Below, one piece after another: positions 1-10,618 of a stretch of DNA of 64,000 nt (the first letter of the stretch is position 1; every line of letters begins with the position of its first letter). The translations under genes were made by a program, and so were the position numbers. Below the pieces are notes generated by a model that saw only the letters and a list, made by a program, of their open reading frames with translations, was not told the DNA's origin and did no database searches. The stretch covers positions 248,001 to 312,000 of the forward strand of contig NZ_MPOB01000002.1 of assembly GCF_002148795.1 (NCBI RefSeq), given 5' to 3'. Source of the DNA: Oceanibaculum nanhaiense (GTDB taxonomy: Bacteria; Pseudomonadota; Alphaproteobacteria; Oceanibaculales; Oceanibaculaceae).

Positions 1-399
1 ATTCTGGTCGGACTGACCGCCCTGTTGATCGGCGTGGCCGCGCTGAGCGGGCCGGTGCGGGCGCAGACTGTCGCCGATGCCGTTTTCAGCGAGATCGAGC
101 GCCGGCTGGTGCTGGAGTATTTCGGGCATCCGCAAGGGGGGATGCCGGGTGGGGCGCAGGGCGGGAAAGGCGTACCTCCGGGCCTTGCGAAGAAGGGCGG
201 CCTGCCGCCCGGGCTGGCGAAGCAGGGCAAGATTCCGCCCGGCATCGCGAAGAAGGCACTGCCGGCGGATCTGCTGCGCCGCTTGCCAGCCGCGCGTCCG
301 GGGACAGAGCGTGTGATCGTGGACAATGATGTGGTGCTGATCGCCGCTGCGACCGGGGTTATTCTGGATGTGCTGACCGGCGCTGCGAAGCGACGCTGA
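1..399 (+). CDS. CigR/RcnB-like exported protein, 5' end missing
   Basis: The reading frame is open from the first base, so the true start lies left of the window and 132 codons are visible. The visible N-terminus is a hydrophobic segment ending in VRAQT, which looks like the end of a signal peptide. The centre carries three imperfect repeats of the form PPGLAKK/Q (GVPPGLAKK, GLPPGLAKQ, KIPPGIAKK), typical of proteins annotated as CigR-family anti-virulence regulators or RcnB-like periplasmic proteins. The C-terminus (VIVDNDVVLIAAATGVILDVL) resembles the short RcnB-type tail. The molecular function is not established. A TTG at 25 could be proposed as a start but would cut the signal peptide. 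Confidence 0.6.
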   Translation: MLVGLTALLIGVAALSGPVRAQTVADAVFSEIERRLVLEYFGHPQGGMPGGAQGGKGVPPGLAKKGGLPPGLAKQGKIPPGIAKKALPADLLRRLPAARPGTERVIVDNDVVLIAAATGVILDVLTGAAKRR

Positions 400-419
400 G
401 GTGAAGGCGCAGGAGAGGC

Positions 420-986
420 ATGACCATCGATCCCTACAAGCGGCGCCAGCAGCGCCTTGATGCGAAGCGCGGCGTCCAGCCGACGGATGAGGAGACGGAG
501 GCCGGCCTGCCCGGCCTGCCACGCTTCAGCAGCGGCGGCAAATTCCTGGTGGCCGCCAGCATCTTCGCGGCGGTCCTGACCATCGGCGCGGTGTTCTGGG
601 ACCGCGAATCGGTGAAGCTGGCCGATGGCCCCGATCCCGCCAATGCCGCCCAGGTGCAGCTCGGCCGGTCGCTCTATTTCGCCCATTGCGCCTACTGCCA
701 CGGCGACGCGCTGGAAGGCAAGCCGGGCTGGGAGCAGACCTTCCCGCAGGGCAACCGGCCGGCGACGCCGCTGGATGCGGACGGCCCGGCGCCGGTGCGC
801 AGCGACAAGGCGCTGTTCGACATCGTGAAATTTGGCGGCCAGCCGTTCTCGCCGCGCGGCTATCGCAACGACATGCCGGGCTATGAGCACCGGCTGACCG
901 ATGCCGAGATATGGGCCGTCATCGCCTATATGCAGAAGCAATGGCCGGAGCCGGTGCGCGAGGAACGAAAGGCGCTGAACCGCTAA
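420..986 (+). CDS. Membrane-anchored c-type cytochrome, single haem
   Basis: This 188-residue protein has a cytoplasmic N-terminus of about 40 residues, one membrane segment (about 42-60) and a periplasmic cytochrome c domain. The haem-binding CAYCH motif is at 90-94. Met152 in DMPGYEH is the likely sixth iron ligand, and the C-terminal helix (AEIWAVIAYMQKQW) is typical of class I cytochrome c. It probably carries electrons at the periplasmic face of the membrane; the partner oxidase or dehydrogenase is not in the window. It starts 20 bases after the CigR-like gene, so the two may be cotranscribed. Its stop overlaps the 3' end of the convergent DUF2125 gene by four bases. Confidence 0.85.
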   Translation: MTIDPYKRRQQRLDAKRGVQPTDEETEAGLPGLPRFSSGGKFLVAASIFAAVLTIGAVFWDRESVKLADGPDPANAAQVQLGRSLYFAHCAYCHGDALEGKPGWEQTFPQGNRPATPLDADGPAPVRSDKALFDIVKFGGQPFSPRGYRNDMPGYEHRLTDAEIWAVIAYMQKQWPEPVREERKALNR

Positions 987-2014
987 TTCCAGGCGATGCG
1001 CGGCAGCGGCGCGAGGCGCGCCGGCCCGATATAGAGATAGCCATCCTGCACCGTGACCGGGGCTTTCAGCACCGGCCTGCCCTCGGCGCCCGGCTTTTCC
1101 AGCAGGCCGAAGGCGACGCCGGCGATCCGGGCATCCTGCTGCCGGACCCAGCCCATCGTGACCAGCTTTTGCAGCAGCGGCCCATGGCCCGAGATTTCGG
1201 TGGTCAGCGCACCGATGGGCTGCAGCGCCTCGTCCAGCGCCAGCGTGCCCGATGCGCGGAGATCAAGCGGCGCCCAGTCGAGCGTCAGCCGTTCGATTTC
1301 CAGCGTGCCGCCATCGTCGCGCCAGGCGGCGAGGGTCTGGCGGTCCGGCGGCTGTGGCAACGCGCCCATGGCGCTGGCGCGGATCGACAGGCTGGCCGGC
1401 CCCTCGACCGGCAGCTTCTGGCGGCTGGCGACGACAAGGCCGCCGATATCGGCTTCGACGAACAGGCCGGGGTCGGTGTGCCGGCGCGGCGGTTCTTCCG
1501 GCAGGCGCATGGCGAGCCGCAACCTGTCCGCTGTCGCGCCGCCCATGCCTGCCCCCATGCCCGTTCCCGCGTCCGGTGCGAGGGCAAGGCGGAAGGCTGT
1601 TGCGTCGGCTTCCCGGATGCGGCCGCGTCCGTCCAGCCGCACCGTGCCCTCCAGCCGGTCGAAGGCGATCTGCTGGCCGGCGAGGCGGGCGGTTTGCGGT
1701 CCGTCGCCGGTGAAGCCGATGCGGGTGAGTTGCCAGGGCTGCGCTTCCAGCGTGAGGGAATCGGCCTGCCAGGACCAGGGCAGGGAGCCTTCCCGCTGGA
1801 TCAGCCGGGGGGCGGCGAAGCGGGCGCGCAGGCGCAGGGGGAAGCCATCGATGACGATATCGGTCCAGCCGGCCTGCAGCCCGTGGTCGCGCTGTTCCTC
1901 GGCCCAGCGTTCGATGCCCTGTTCCAGCCGGTCGGCCATGATGTGCCAGTAGGCGGCATAGGCAGTGCCCAGAATGACGAGAAAGGCGGCGATCAGAAAA
2001 GAACGGCTGGGCAT
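983..2014 (-). CDS. DUF2125 domain protein
   Basis: This 343-residue protein has an N-terminal membrane or signal segment (about 5-24, FLIAAFLVILGTAYAAYWHI). The rest is a long, mostly beta-rich region, with an early W..I.I.GFP.R stretch (TDIVIDGFPLRLRARF) characteristic of the alphaproteobacterial DUF2125 family. The family is anchored in the envelope and has no assigned function; an AsmA-like lipid-handling role is only a guess. It is convergent with the cytochrome gene and divergent from the chaC-like gene. Confidence 0.75.
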   Translation of the reverse strand: MPSRSFLIAAFLVILGTAYAAYWHIMADRLEQGIERWAEEQRDHGLQAGWTDIVIDGFPLRLRARFAAPRLIQREGSLPWSWQADSLTLEAQPWQLTRIGFTGDGPQTARLAGQQIAFDRLEGTVRLDGRGRIREADATAFRLALAPDAGTGMGAGMGGATADRLRLAMRLPEEPPRRHTDPGLFVEADIGGLVVASRQKLPVEGPASLSIRASAMGALPQPPDRQTLAAWRDDGGTLEIERLTLDWAPLDLRASGTLALDEALQPIGALTTEISGHGPLLQKLVTMGWVRQQDARIAGVAFGLLEKPGAEGRPVLKAPVTVQDGYLYIGPARLAPLPRIAWN

Positions 2015-2110
2015 GGATCATCCGGGTCGGTGGCAGGGGGGGCAGATGGGGCAGGCATGCCGGACAGGCTATTCCGGCGCGGTGTTGCATTCCATATAGT
2101 GGCGCACATC

Positions 2111-2782
2111 ATGCGCAACGATGATTTCCTGCAGTCGCCGCTGTTCCGCTCCGCCGACCCCGAGGGCCGGGCGCACCGCCTGTTCGATTACCGCGCGCCG
2201 TACGAAGGCGATGCCTGGGTGTTTGGCTATGGTTCGCTGATGTGGGATCCGGGCTTTCCCCATATCGAGGCGGTACCGGCGCGGCTGCAGGGCTATCACC
2301 GGCGGTTCTGCGTCTATTCCTACCGCTATCGCGGCACGCCGGAAAAGCCGGGGCTGGTGCTGGGGCTGGACCGCGGCGGGGCGTGCAATGGCATCGCCTA
2401 CCGGGTAGCGGCGTCGGACCTTGCCGATATCTCGACCTATCTGTGGCACCGCGAGATGGGCAATGGCGTCTATCGCGCCGCCCCCCGCCGGCTTCGCCTG
2501 GACGGCGGGGAGATCGACGCGCTGTGCTTTGTCGCCAATCCGGCGAACCCGCAATATGCCGGCCATCTCGACCGGTTGCAGGTGACCGCTATCGTCTCCC
2601 ACGCCGTCGGTGGGCGCGGGGCGTGCCGGGAGTATCTCCTCAACACGCTGGAGAGGCTACGGGCGATGGGGCTGCGCGACCGCTCGCTGCTGGCGGTGGC
2701 GCGGCTGGTCACGGCGCTGGATGAGGGCCGGATGGCGGTGCCGGCATTGCCGCCGGCGCCCGCCGATCCGGAGCATTTCTAA
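2111..2782 (+). CDS. chaC: ChaC-type gamma-glutamylcyclotransferase
   Basis: This is a cytosolic enzyme expected to split glutathione into 5-oxoproline and Cys-Gly. The substrate-binding YGSL motif is at 40-43 (VFGYGSLMWDPGF) and the catalytic glutamate is probably Glu115 in WHREMGNG. The length (223 residues) and the PEKPGLVLGL block fit the ChaC family rather than the short GGCT family. The open frame continues far upstream, but that part is antisense to DUF2125 and is not coding. I chose ATG 2111; an in-frame ATG at 2057 would add 18 residues. The gene runs convergently into the deacylase gene three bases downstream. Confidence 0.88.
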   Translation: MRNDDFLQSPLFRSADPEGRAHRLFDYRAPYEGDAWVFGYGSLMWDPGFPHIEAVPARLQGYHRRFCVYSYRYRGTPEKPGLVLGLDRGGACNGIAYRVAASDLADISTYLWHREMGNGVYRAAPRRLRLDGGEIDALCFVANPANPQYAGHLDRLQVTAIVSHAVGGRGACREYLLNTLERLRAMGLRDRSLLAVARLVTALDEGRMAVPALPPAPADPEHF

Positions 2783-2785
2783 CCG

Positions 2786-3811
2786 CTAGATGCTGAAATC
2801 ACTGCCGAGATGGAACAGGCAGTCGCCGCGTTCGGTGCGGCCGGGGATGCGCTTGCACACCACCACGCCGGATTCCTCGAAACAGACTTCGGCCGGTTCC
2901 TTCCAGGGTGTTTCCGGGAAGTGGATGAGGGCGGCGGGCTGGCCCTTCACCACCTCGGCGCCGAGATCGACCAGCGGCTCCCATAACCCGTCCTCGCTGG
3001 CATAGACGAACCAGGCCTGGCTCGGCGCGCGGGTCAGGCGCACCGGCAGCGGTTCCGACAGGTCCGGGGTCGGGTTGCGCAGGCTGCCGATATGGGCCAG
3101 CACCCGGCGCACGCCGCGCTTGGCGATTTTCAGGATATCCGGCATCACCGTGCCGCTGCCGCCCATCTCGGTCAGGATCGAGATCACATTCTGGCGCGCG
3201 GCGGCGGCGGTCGAGGTGCGGTCCTCGGTGCCGGGCGGGAACATGAAGCCGATCGGCGCGCCGAACACCTTCATCAGGTCATAGACCTTCTGGCTTTCCT
3301 CCGGCGTGCGGCCCTGCCGGCCGACGACGGTCGGCAGATAGTTCAGCGAGGAGCCGCCGGAATGCAGATCGACCAGATAGTCGCAATCGGCCAGCAGCAC
3401 CGATTCGATGTAATGCGCGATGATCGGCGTCGGCGTGCCATTGGCGTCGCCGGGGAAAGAGCGGTTGAGGTTGCCCTCGTCGATCGGCGAGGTGCGCAGC
3501 CCGGCATGCGCCGCCGGATAATTCGCCATCGGCAGGATGATGATGCGGCCCTTGATGTCCTCGGGCTGCAGGGTGCGGGCCAGTTCCGACAGCGTCACCT
3601 GGCCTTCGTACTCGTCGCCATGATTGCCCGACATCAGCAGCACGCGCGGACCGTCGCCATTCTTGATGCAGACCACCGGGATCGGCAGCCAGCCATAGGC
3701 GGAGCGGTGCACCGAATGGGGCAGCCGCAGGAAGCCGGTCTGCTTGCCGTCCTTGGAAAAATCGAGCGTGGTCGAGATACGGCTGGGCCGTGTGGCTGTA
3801 CTGGTTGTCAT
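2786..3811 (-). CDS. DoeB/AstE-like zinc deacylase
   Basis: This 341-residue protein belongs to the succinylglutamate desuccinylase/aspartoacylase superfamily of zinc hydrolases. The metal ligands are visible: His64 and Glu67 in GNHGDEYEG, and His150 in DLHSGG. The arginine motif NLNRSFPG (about 114-121) binds the substrate carboxylate. The GNHGDEYEG...RTSPIDEGNLNRSFPG pattern resembles DoeB, the N-acetyl-diaminobutyrate deacetylase of ectoine breakdown, but no other doe genes are nearby. It is divergent from a peptide-type ABC importer, so it may remove an acyl group from something that importer brings in. The exact substrate is uncertain. Confidence 0.78.
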   Translation of the reverse strand: MTTSTATRPSRISTTLDFSKDGKQTGFLRLPHSVHRSAYGWLPIPVVCIKNGDGPRVLLMSGNHGDEYEGQVTLSELARTLQPEDIKGRIIILPMANYPAAHAGLRTSPIDEGNLNRSFPGDANGTPTPIIAHYIESVLLADCDYLVDLHSGGSSLNYLPTVVGRQGRTPEESQKVYDLMKVFGAPIGFMFPPGTEDRTSTAAAARQNVISILTEMGGSGTVMPDILKIAKRGVRRVLAHIGSLRNPTPDLSEPLPVRLTRAPSQAWFVYASEDGLWEPLVDLGAEVVKGQPAALIHFPETPWKEPAEVCFEESGVVVCKRIPGRTERGDCLFHLGSDFSI

Positions 3812-4125
3812 GGCGGTTTCTTTCAGCCTCCAGGAAATCGGGAAATAATTTAAGACAGTAATACCAACAGCATGTCTGGTTAAGCGGCTTCAAGAGCCTA
3901 GGTACTGCGGTAGGTTAGGAGAGAGTCATAGACGTTCCGATGAAATCTGGTCGTTGAACAGCACAAAGTTTTGCCGGATTTGCATAGGTGACGTGTGTTG
4001 ACATCACGCCGCCACCCCTGCTTTGATCCCCGGTCTCAACGGCAATCACTTAAAACAGCTGTATCTAATTCAGGCAATCATTTGCCGTTGTCTGCGTTTC
4101 AGGGTTCCAAGGAGGCTATTTCAGT
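3812..4125. promoter_or_regulatory. Divergent intergenic region upstream of the ABC importer
   Basis: This 314-base region separates the deacylase (leftward) from the ABC binding-protein gene (rightward) and holds no convincing ORF. It is more AT-rich than its flanks. A TTGACA sits at 3998-4003 but has no good -10 box at normal spacing. A Shine-Dalgarno AAGGAGG lies about 10 bases before ATG 4126. The rightward leader also holds the repeat elements listed separately. Confidence 0.5.
4037..4090 (+). repeat. Direct and inverted repeat in the ABC operon leader
   Basis: GGCAATCACTT at 4041-4051 recurs as GGCAATCATTT at 4073-4083, start-to-start 32 bases, about three helical turns. The outer sequences CAACGGCAA (4037-4045) and TTGCCGTTG (4082-4090) are perfect reverse complements. 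Either a paired operator or an mRNA stem with a 36-base loop would fit. The regulator is unknown. Confidence 0.45.
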
Positions 4126-5715
4126 ATGCAACGACGACATCTATTTTCCACCGCGGCACTGGCTGCGGTGTTCTCGGCGGGCTTGCTCGCGGCACCGGCC
4201 GAGGCCAAGGAGCTGCGCTGGGCGTTCCAGACCGACACCACGTCCCTCGATCCAATGGGGCACAACGTCACTTTCACCTTCTCCGTGCTGGGCAATGTCT
4301 ATGAAGGCCTGGTGCGCCGCGGCGCCGATCTGGAGATCGAGCCGGCGCTGGCCGAGAAGTGGGAAATCGTCGAGCCGAATCGCTGGCGTTTCCATCTGCG
4401 CAAGGGCGTGAAGTTCCATAATGGCAATGATTTCAATGCCGATGACGTGATCTTCAGCTATCAGCGCATCAACAACCCGGACTCCAACGTGCGCGACCGC
4501 GTCGCCGGCGTGACGGAAGTCGTTAAGGTTGACGATTACACGGTCGATTTCGTGACCGAGGTGCCGAATCCCATCCTGATCTCCCAGTGGGAGAGCTTCT
4601 TCATGATGGATAAGGAATGGGCCGAGGCCAATGGCGCCACCGTTCCGACCAACACCACCAAGGGCATCGAGAGCTATGCCGGCCAGCACGCCAATGGCAC
4701 CGGCCCGTTCAAGATCTCCGAGCGCACCGTCGATGTGCGCACCGTGTTCGTGCCGAACACCGAGTGGTGGGACAAGGCCACGCATAACCTGACCAAGGTC
4801 ACCATGACCCCGATCACCCAGTCGGCGACGCGCGTGGCCGCGCTGCTGTCGGGCGAGATCGACATGATGTATCCGGCCCCGCTGCAGGATATCGAGCGCA
4901 TCAACAACAACCAGGGCACCAGCGTCGTCAGCGGTCCTGAGTTGCGCACGATCTTCCTGGGCATGGACCAGTTCCGCGACAAGGCGCTGGGTACCAACAC
5001 CGAGAAGAACCCGTTCAAGGATGTGCGGGTGCGTAAGGCGGTCTATCAGGCGATCGACATCGAGCTGATCAAGAAGCGCATCATGCGCGGCCTGGCCGAT
5101 CCGTCCTCGATCATGATCTCGCCGAAGCTGTTCGCCTTGGCGGATCAGGTGAAGCGCTGGCCGTACGATCCCGAGGCGTCCAAGAAGCTGCTGGCCGAGG
5201 CCGGCTATCCGGACGGTTTCGAGACCCGCATGGACTGCCCGAACGACCGCTATGTGAACGATGCACAGATCTGCCAGGCGATCACCGCCATGCTGGCGCG
5301 CGTCGGCATCAAGCTGAATATGCGGGCCTATCCGAAGGCGCAGTTCTTCGCTGACATCAACCGTGGCAAGCAGGATTTCGCGATCTACCTGCTGGGCTGG
5401 ACCCCGTCCAGCTTCGACAGCCACAATGTCTATTACAACCTGATGTCCACCTGGAACGAGAAGACCGGCCAGGGCCGCGTCAACTATGGCGATTTCAGCG
5501 ATCCGCGGATCGACGAGATCACCAAGCTGATCCTGACCGAGACCGACCAGGCCAAGCGTGACAAGCTGATCCTTGAGGGCTACCAGCTCGTCAAGGAGAA
5601 GGCCTATTACATCCCGCTGCACCAGCAGGCCGTCGTCTGGGCGGCGCGTGACAATATCGAGCTGAAGCAGCGCGCGGACAACCAGTTCCACTTCCGTCAT
5701 GTGACGGTGAAGTAA
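4126..5715 (+). CDS. ABC transporter substrate-binding protein, family 5 (peptide/opine type)
   Basis: This 529-residue periplasmic binding protein has an N-terminal signal peptide (about 1-27, cleavage near APAEA/KELRW). It then follows the SBP family 5 pattern: an early TDTTSLDPMGHNV segment, a YEGLVRRGADLEIEPALAEKWE block, and KGVKFHNGNDFNADDVIFSYQRI, which is diagnostic of DppA/OppA-like proteins. The ligand (peptide, opine, amine conjugate or glutathione-like compound) cannot be read from the sequence. It heads an operon with two permeases and a fused ATPase. A stable hairpin follows its stop codon, a common way to keep binding-protein mRNA in excess. Confidence 0.93.
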   Translation: MQRRHLFSTAALAAVFSAGLLAAPAEAKELRWAFQTDTTSLDPMGHNVTFTFSVLGNVYEGLVRRGADLEIEPALAEKWEIVEPNRWRFHLRKGVKFHNGNDFNADDVIFSYQRINNPDSNVRDRVAGVTEVVKVDDYTVDFVTEVPNPILISQWESFFMMDKEWAEANGATVPTNTTKGIESYAGQHANGTGPFKISERTVDVRTVFVPNTEWWDKATHNLTKVTMTPITQSATRVAALLSGEIDMMYPAPLQDIERINNNQGTSVVSGPELRTIFLGMDQFRDKALGTNTEKNPFKDVRVRKAVYQAIDIELIKKRIMRGLADPSSIMISPKLFALADQVKRWPYDPEASKKLLAEAGYPDGFETRMDCPNDRYVNDAQICQAITAMLARVGIKLNMRAYPKAQFFADINRGKQDFAIYLLGWTPSSFDSHNVYYNLMSTWNEKTGQGRVNYGDFSDPRIDEITKLILTETDQAKRDKLILEGYQLVKEKAYYIPLHQQAVVWAARDNIELKQRADNQFHFRHVTVK

Positions 5716-5731
5716 GACTGGGTAATTGAAG

Positions 5732-5760
5732 CGGGAGTGTTCCACCATGGAGCACTCCCG
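5732..5760 (+). terminator. Hairpin between binding-protein and permease genes
   Basis: A near-perfect 13-bp stem with a three-base loop (arms 5732-5744 and 5748-5760, one G-T pair) is followed by TTCCCTTTTATTT. It lies 16 bases after the binding-protein stop. It could act as a partial terminator or as a 3'-end stabiliser giving more binding protein than permease. Confidence 0.65.
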
Positions 5761-5817
5761 TTCCCTTTTATTTGGGCACAGCGATGTGTCCGCTCGTTTC
5801 GAGATTGAAGACGCCAG

Positions 5818-6801
5818 ATGCTAAAATTCATCGCCGGACGGCTCATGCAGTCCGTGTTCGTGATGCTCTTCGTCGGTGCGATCGCCTTCACGCTGTTCCA
5901 GTTCGTGGGCGATCCGATCAACCAGATGGTCGGCGAGGACGCAACCCAGGCCGAGCGCGAGGAGCTGCGCGAGCGGCTGGGCCTGAATGACCCGCTGATT
6001 GTCCAGTTCGGCCGTTTTGCCGGCAATATGGCGACCGGCGATTTCGGCTTTTCCTATCAGCACAAGCGCCCTGTGATCGACCTGATCGCGGAGCGGCTGC
6101 CGGCGACGCTGGAGCTGGCCGGCCTGTCCATCATACTGGCGCTGCTGGTCGGCATCCCGATGGGCGTCTATACCGGCCTGCACCGCTATGGTGTGCTATC
6201 CAAGATATTCATGACGCTGTCGCTGATCGGCGTCTCGCTGCCGACCTTCCTGATCGGCATCCTGTTCATCTACCTGTTCTCGGTCATCCTCGGCTGGCTG
6301 CCTTCCTTCGGGCGCGGCCAGGTGGTCGATATCGGCGGCTGGACCACCGGTTTCCTGACCTTGTCGGGCTGGAAGGCGGTCATCCTGCCGGCGACCACGC
6401 TGGCGCTGTTCCAGATGACGCTGGTGATGCGCCTGGTGCGCGCCGAGATGCTGGAGGTGATGCGCACCGACTATATCAAGTTCGCGCGCGCCCGCGGCAT
6501 CGCCAACCGGGCGGTGCAGTTCCGCCACGCGCTGAAGAACACGCTGGTGCCGGTCATCACCATCATCGGCCTGCAGCTGGGCACGGTCATCGCCTTCGCC
6601 ATCATCACCGAGACGGTGTTCCAGTGGCCGGGCATGGGGCGGCTGTTCCTGCAGGGCATCCAGTCCGTCGATATCCCGATCATGTCGGCCTATCTGGTGA
6701 TGATCGCCTTCTTCTTCGTGGTCATTAACCTGATCGTCGATATCCTCTATTACGTGGTCGATCCGCGCCTGCGCATCGACAGTGCGAAGGGTGCCAACTG
6801 A
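5818..6801 (+). CDS. DppB/OppB-type ABC permease
   Basis: This 327-residue inner-membrane protein is the first permease of the peptide-type importer. It has an N-terminal membrane helix, the conserved DPINQMVGEDATQAEREELRERLGLNDP periplasmic loop region (about 36-64), and the cytoplasmic EAA loop (YIKFARARGIANRAVQF, about 220-236) that contacts the ATPase. About six membrane segments are expected. The stop codon overlaps the start of the next permease by one base (TGATG), so translation is probably coupled. Confidence 0.93.
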   Translation: MLKFIAGRLMQSVFVMLFVGAIAFTLFQFVGDPINQMVGEDATQAEREELRERLGLNDPLIVQFGRFAGNMATGDFGFSYQHKRPVIDLIAERLPATLELAGLSIILALLVGIPMGVYTGLHRYGVLSKIFMTLSLIGVSLPTFLIGILFIYLFSVILGWLPSFGRGQVVDIGGWTTGFLTLSGWKAVILPATTLALFQMTLVMRLVRAEMLEVMRTDYIKFARARGIANRAVQFRHALKNTLVPVITIIGLQLGTVIAFAIITETVFQWPGMGRLFLQGIQSVDIPIMSAYLVMIAFFFVVINLIVDILYYVVDPRLRIDSAKGAN

Positions 6802-7760
6802 TGAGCGGCGCGATGACGAACAAGGGCGACAAGCCCGTGGCGCGATTCGGCGATGGCCTGAAGCGCGCGCTGGACAGCGACATCTTCCACAGTTTCCTGA
6901 AATCGCCGGTGACCATCGTCGCCAGCATCGTCACGCTGGTGATGATCCTGGCCTCGGTGTTCGCGCCGCTGGTGGCGCCGCACGATCCGTTCGACGTGGC
7001 GACGCTGAACCTGCTGGATTCCGAGCTGCCGCCATTCTGGGCTGCCGAGGGCGATGCGCGCTATCTGCTGGGCACCGACAATCTCGGCCGTGACGTGTTC
7101 TCCACCATCCTCTATGGCAGCCGCGTCTCGCTGCTGGTCGGCTTCACCAGCGTCGTGCTGTCGATGGTCATCGGCATCGCGCTGGGCCTGATCGCCGGCT
7201 ACAAGGGCGGGTTGATCGATGCCTTCATCATGCGTGTGGCGGAAATCCAGCTCTCCTTCCCGACCATTCTGGTGGCGCTGCTGATCAACGGCATCATGCG
7301 CGGCGTGCTGCCGCCGTCACAGCATGCCGAGCTGACGATCCTGGTGCTGGTGCTGTCCATCGGCCTGTCGAACTGGGTGCAGTTCGCGCGTACCGTGCGC
7401 GCCTCGACGCTGGTCGAGCGCAACAAGGAATATGTGCTGGCGGCCCGGCTGATCGGCGTGAAGCCGTTCTTCGTCATGCTGCGCCATGTGCTGCCGAACG
7501 TGATGGGGCCGATCCTGGTCATCGCCACGCTGGGCCTTGCCGGCGCGGTGCTGACCGAGGCGACGCTGTCCTTCCTGGGTGTCGGCGTGCCGCCGACCGA
7601 ACCGTCGCTGGGCACGCTGATCAATGTCGGCAGCGACTATCTGTTCTCCGGCGCCTGGTGGATCACGATCTTCCCCGGTGCTGCCCTCGCGATCCTAGTG
7701 CTGGCCGTGAATCTGGTCGGCGACTGGCTGCGCGACGCCCTTAACCCGAAGCTGAGGTAA
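6801..7760 (+). CDS. DppC/OppC-type ABC permease
   Basis: This 319-residue protein is the second permease of the importer. It has the DppC-type N-terminus with one helix (about 37-57), the LGTDNLGRDVFSTILYGSR motif (about 91-109), and the EAA loop YVLAARLIGVKPFFVMLRHVLPN (about 213-235). It is coupled by a one-base overlap to the DppB-like gene and is followed four bases later by the ATPase gene. Confidence 0.93.
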   Translation: MSGAMTNKGDKPVARFGDGLKRALDSDIFHSFLKSPVTIVASIVTLVMILASVFAPLVAPHDPFDVATLNLLDSELPPFWAAEGDARYLLGTDNLGRDVFSTILYGSRVSLLVGFTSVVLSMVIGIALGLIAGYKGGLIDAFIMRVAEIQLSFPTILVALLINGIMRGVLPPSQHAELTILVLVLSIGLSNWVQFARTVRASTLVERNKEYVLAARLIGVKPFFVMLRHVLPNVMGPILVIATLGLAGAVLTEATLSFLGVGVPPTEPSLGTLINVGSDYLFSGAWWITIFPGAALAILVLAVNLVGDWLRDALNPKLR

Positions 7761-7764
7761 GACG

Positions 7765-9474
<1,710 letters not shown>

Positions 9475-9497
9475 CGCCCTTCGAAACGCGCAAAGAA

Positions 9498-9526
9498 AAA
9501 CGCCCGGTGCAAAGCACCGGGCGTTT
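9498..9526. terminator. Bidirectional Rho-independent terminator
   Basis: A perfect 10-bp GC stem (CGCCCGGTGC / GCACCGGGCG) with an AAA loop is flanked by AAA on the left and TTT on the right. It lies between the convergent ABC ATPase and OmpA-family genes and can serve both strands. Confidence 0.9.
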
Positions 9527-9549
9527 CCTTTCGTGCGCCAGTTCCGGTT

Positions 9550-10416
9550 TTAGCGGAACAGGACGACCACGCGGCGGTTACGCTGTTCGCGCACACCATC
9601 GGCGGTCGGCACGGCAAGGTCACCCTCGCCCTGGCCGCTGGCGGTGATCCGGCTGACCGGGATACCATCGGCGATCAGCGCATCGCGAACCGCATTGGCG
9701 CGGCGCAGCGAGAGGTTCATGTTGTAGTCCGACGCACCGGCGGCATCAGCATGACCGACCACACCGATCGGCGCCTTCTCGGAACGCGCGGTGTCGGCGG
9801 CGGTACGCACGATGCGCAGCCCCTCAGCCGACAGGGTCGCGCTGTCGAAGGCGAAATAGACCGTGTACGGGCCGGCGGGAGCCGGGGTGCCGGTCGGCGC
9901 CGGAGCAGCGGCCTTGGGCGGGTTCATGCCCTCGTCGACCCTCTGCATCGCATCCATGAAGCCCTTGCGGCAGGCGGCGATATGGTCGAACTGCCAGTTC
10001 TCCTCCTGCTGCTCGGCCCAGCAGTCGAACATGGCCTGGGCCCGTGCGGCATCGGCCGGCAGCTTGGTGCGGGCGCTGCTGTCCAGCGCGGTGACCAGAC
10101 GCTGGCGAGCGGTCGTCAGCTCACCAACCTTGTCGGCGGGAACGTTCCAGTCGCCGACCTGCTCGGGCAGCACGAGCTGGTTGTTGGAGGCGGCAAGACC
10201 TTTCCGCGCCCAGGTCCCGGCATCGGGCCAGTCATACATCTTGTCGGCCTCGTACACCGCCAGCTCACGATATTCGTTGGTCAGCGCGACGTTGAAGGGC
10301 GATGCGCCGGCCGGCTGCGTGGTGCGGACCTGGTCGATGTCTGTGGTGCCGCATGCGGCGACCAGCAGAACAGCGGCTCCTGCGAACAGAAGTTTAACGG
10401 ACGGATAGAAAGCCAT
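9550..10416 (-). CDS. OmpA-family lipoprotein
   Basis: This 288-residue protein starts with a lipoprotein signal; the lipobox is LVAAC with the acylated Cys22. The middle region (about 35-170) has no domain I recognise. The C-terminal OmpA domain (about 180-288) shows the YTVYFAFDSATLS strand and the peptidoglycan-binding stretch NLSLRRANAVRDALIADGIP, ending in EQRNRRVVVLFR. It probably tethers the outer membrane to peptidoglycan, like Pal or YiaD. A good Shine-Dalgarno (AAGGAAT) precedes the ATG. Confidence 0.88.
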   Translation of the reverse strand: MAFYPSVKLLFAGAAVLLVAACGTTDIDQVRTTQPAGASPFNVALTNEYRELAVYEADKMYDWPDAGTWARKGLAASNNQLVLPEQVGDWNVPADKVGELTTARQRLVTALDSSARTKLPADAARAQAMFDCWAEQQEENWQFDHIAACRKGFMDAMQRVDEGMNPPKAAAPAPTGTPAPAGPYTVYFAFDSATLSAEGLRIVRTAADTARSEKAPIGVVGHADAAGASDYNMNLSLRRANAVRDALIADGIPVSRITASGQGEGDLAVPTADGVREQRNRRVVVLFR

Positions 10417-10618
10417 TGGGGATTCCTTTCTTCTATAACTTCACGCGCGAAAGCACAGGATTGTCATCCGGTCCGCGCGCTAATGTCTTTGTGCCATGAC
10501 GCCGATTTCGCCAAAGCTCGAGCGCACCTTATCACGATACCTCTTGCAACACTATGAACCTGCGGGACGGGCGGAAAGTTCCCAACTGATTCAGGGTAAC
10601 CTGATATATTCTGATGTA

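Noticed and set aside
911-2056. N-terminal 380 codons of the frame that ends in the chaC gene
   Set aside because: This part is antisense to the DUF2125 gene; only the 3' section from about 2111 looks like a real protein.
4141-5748. 535-codon minus-strand open frame over the ABC binding protein
   Set aside because: Mirror frame of a well-supported binding-protein gene, with low-complexity composition.
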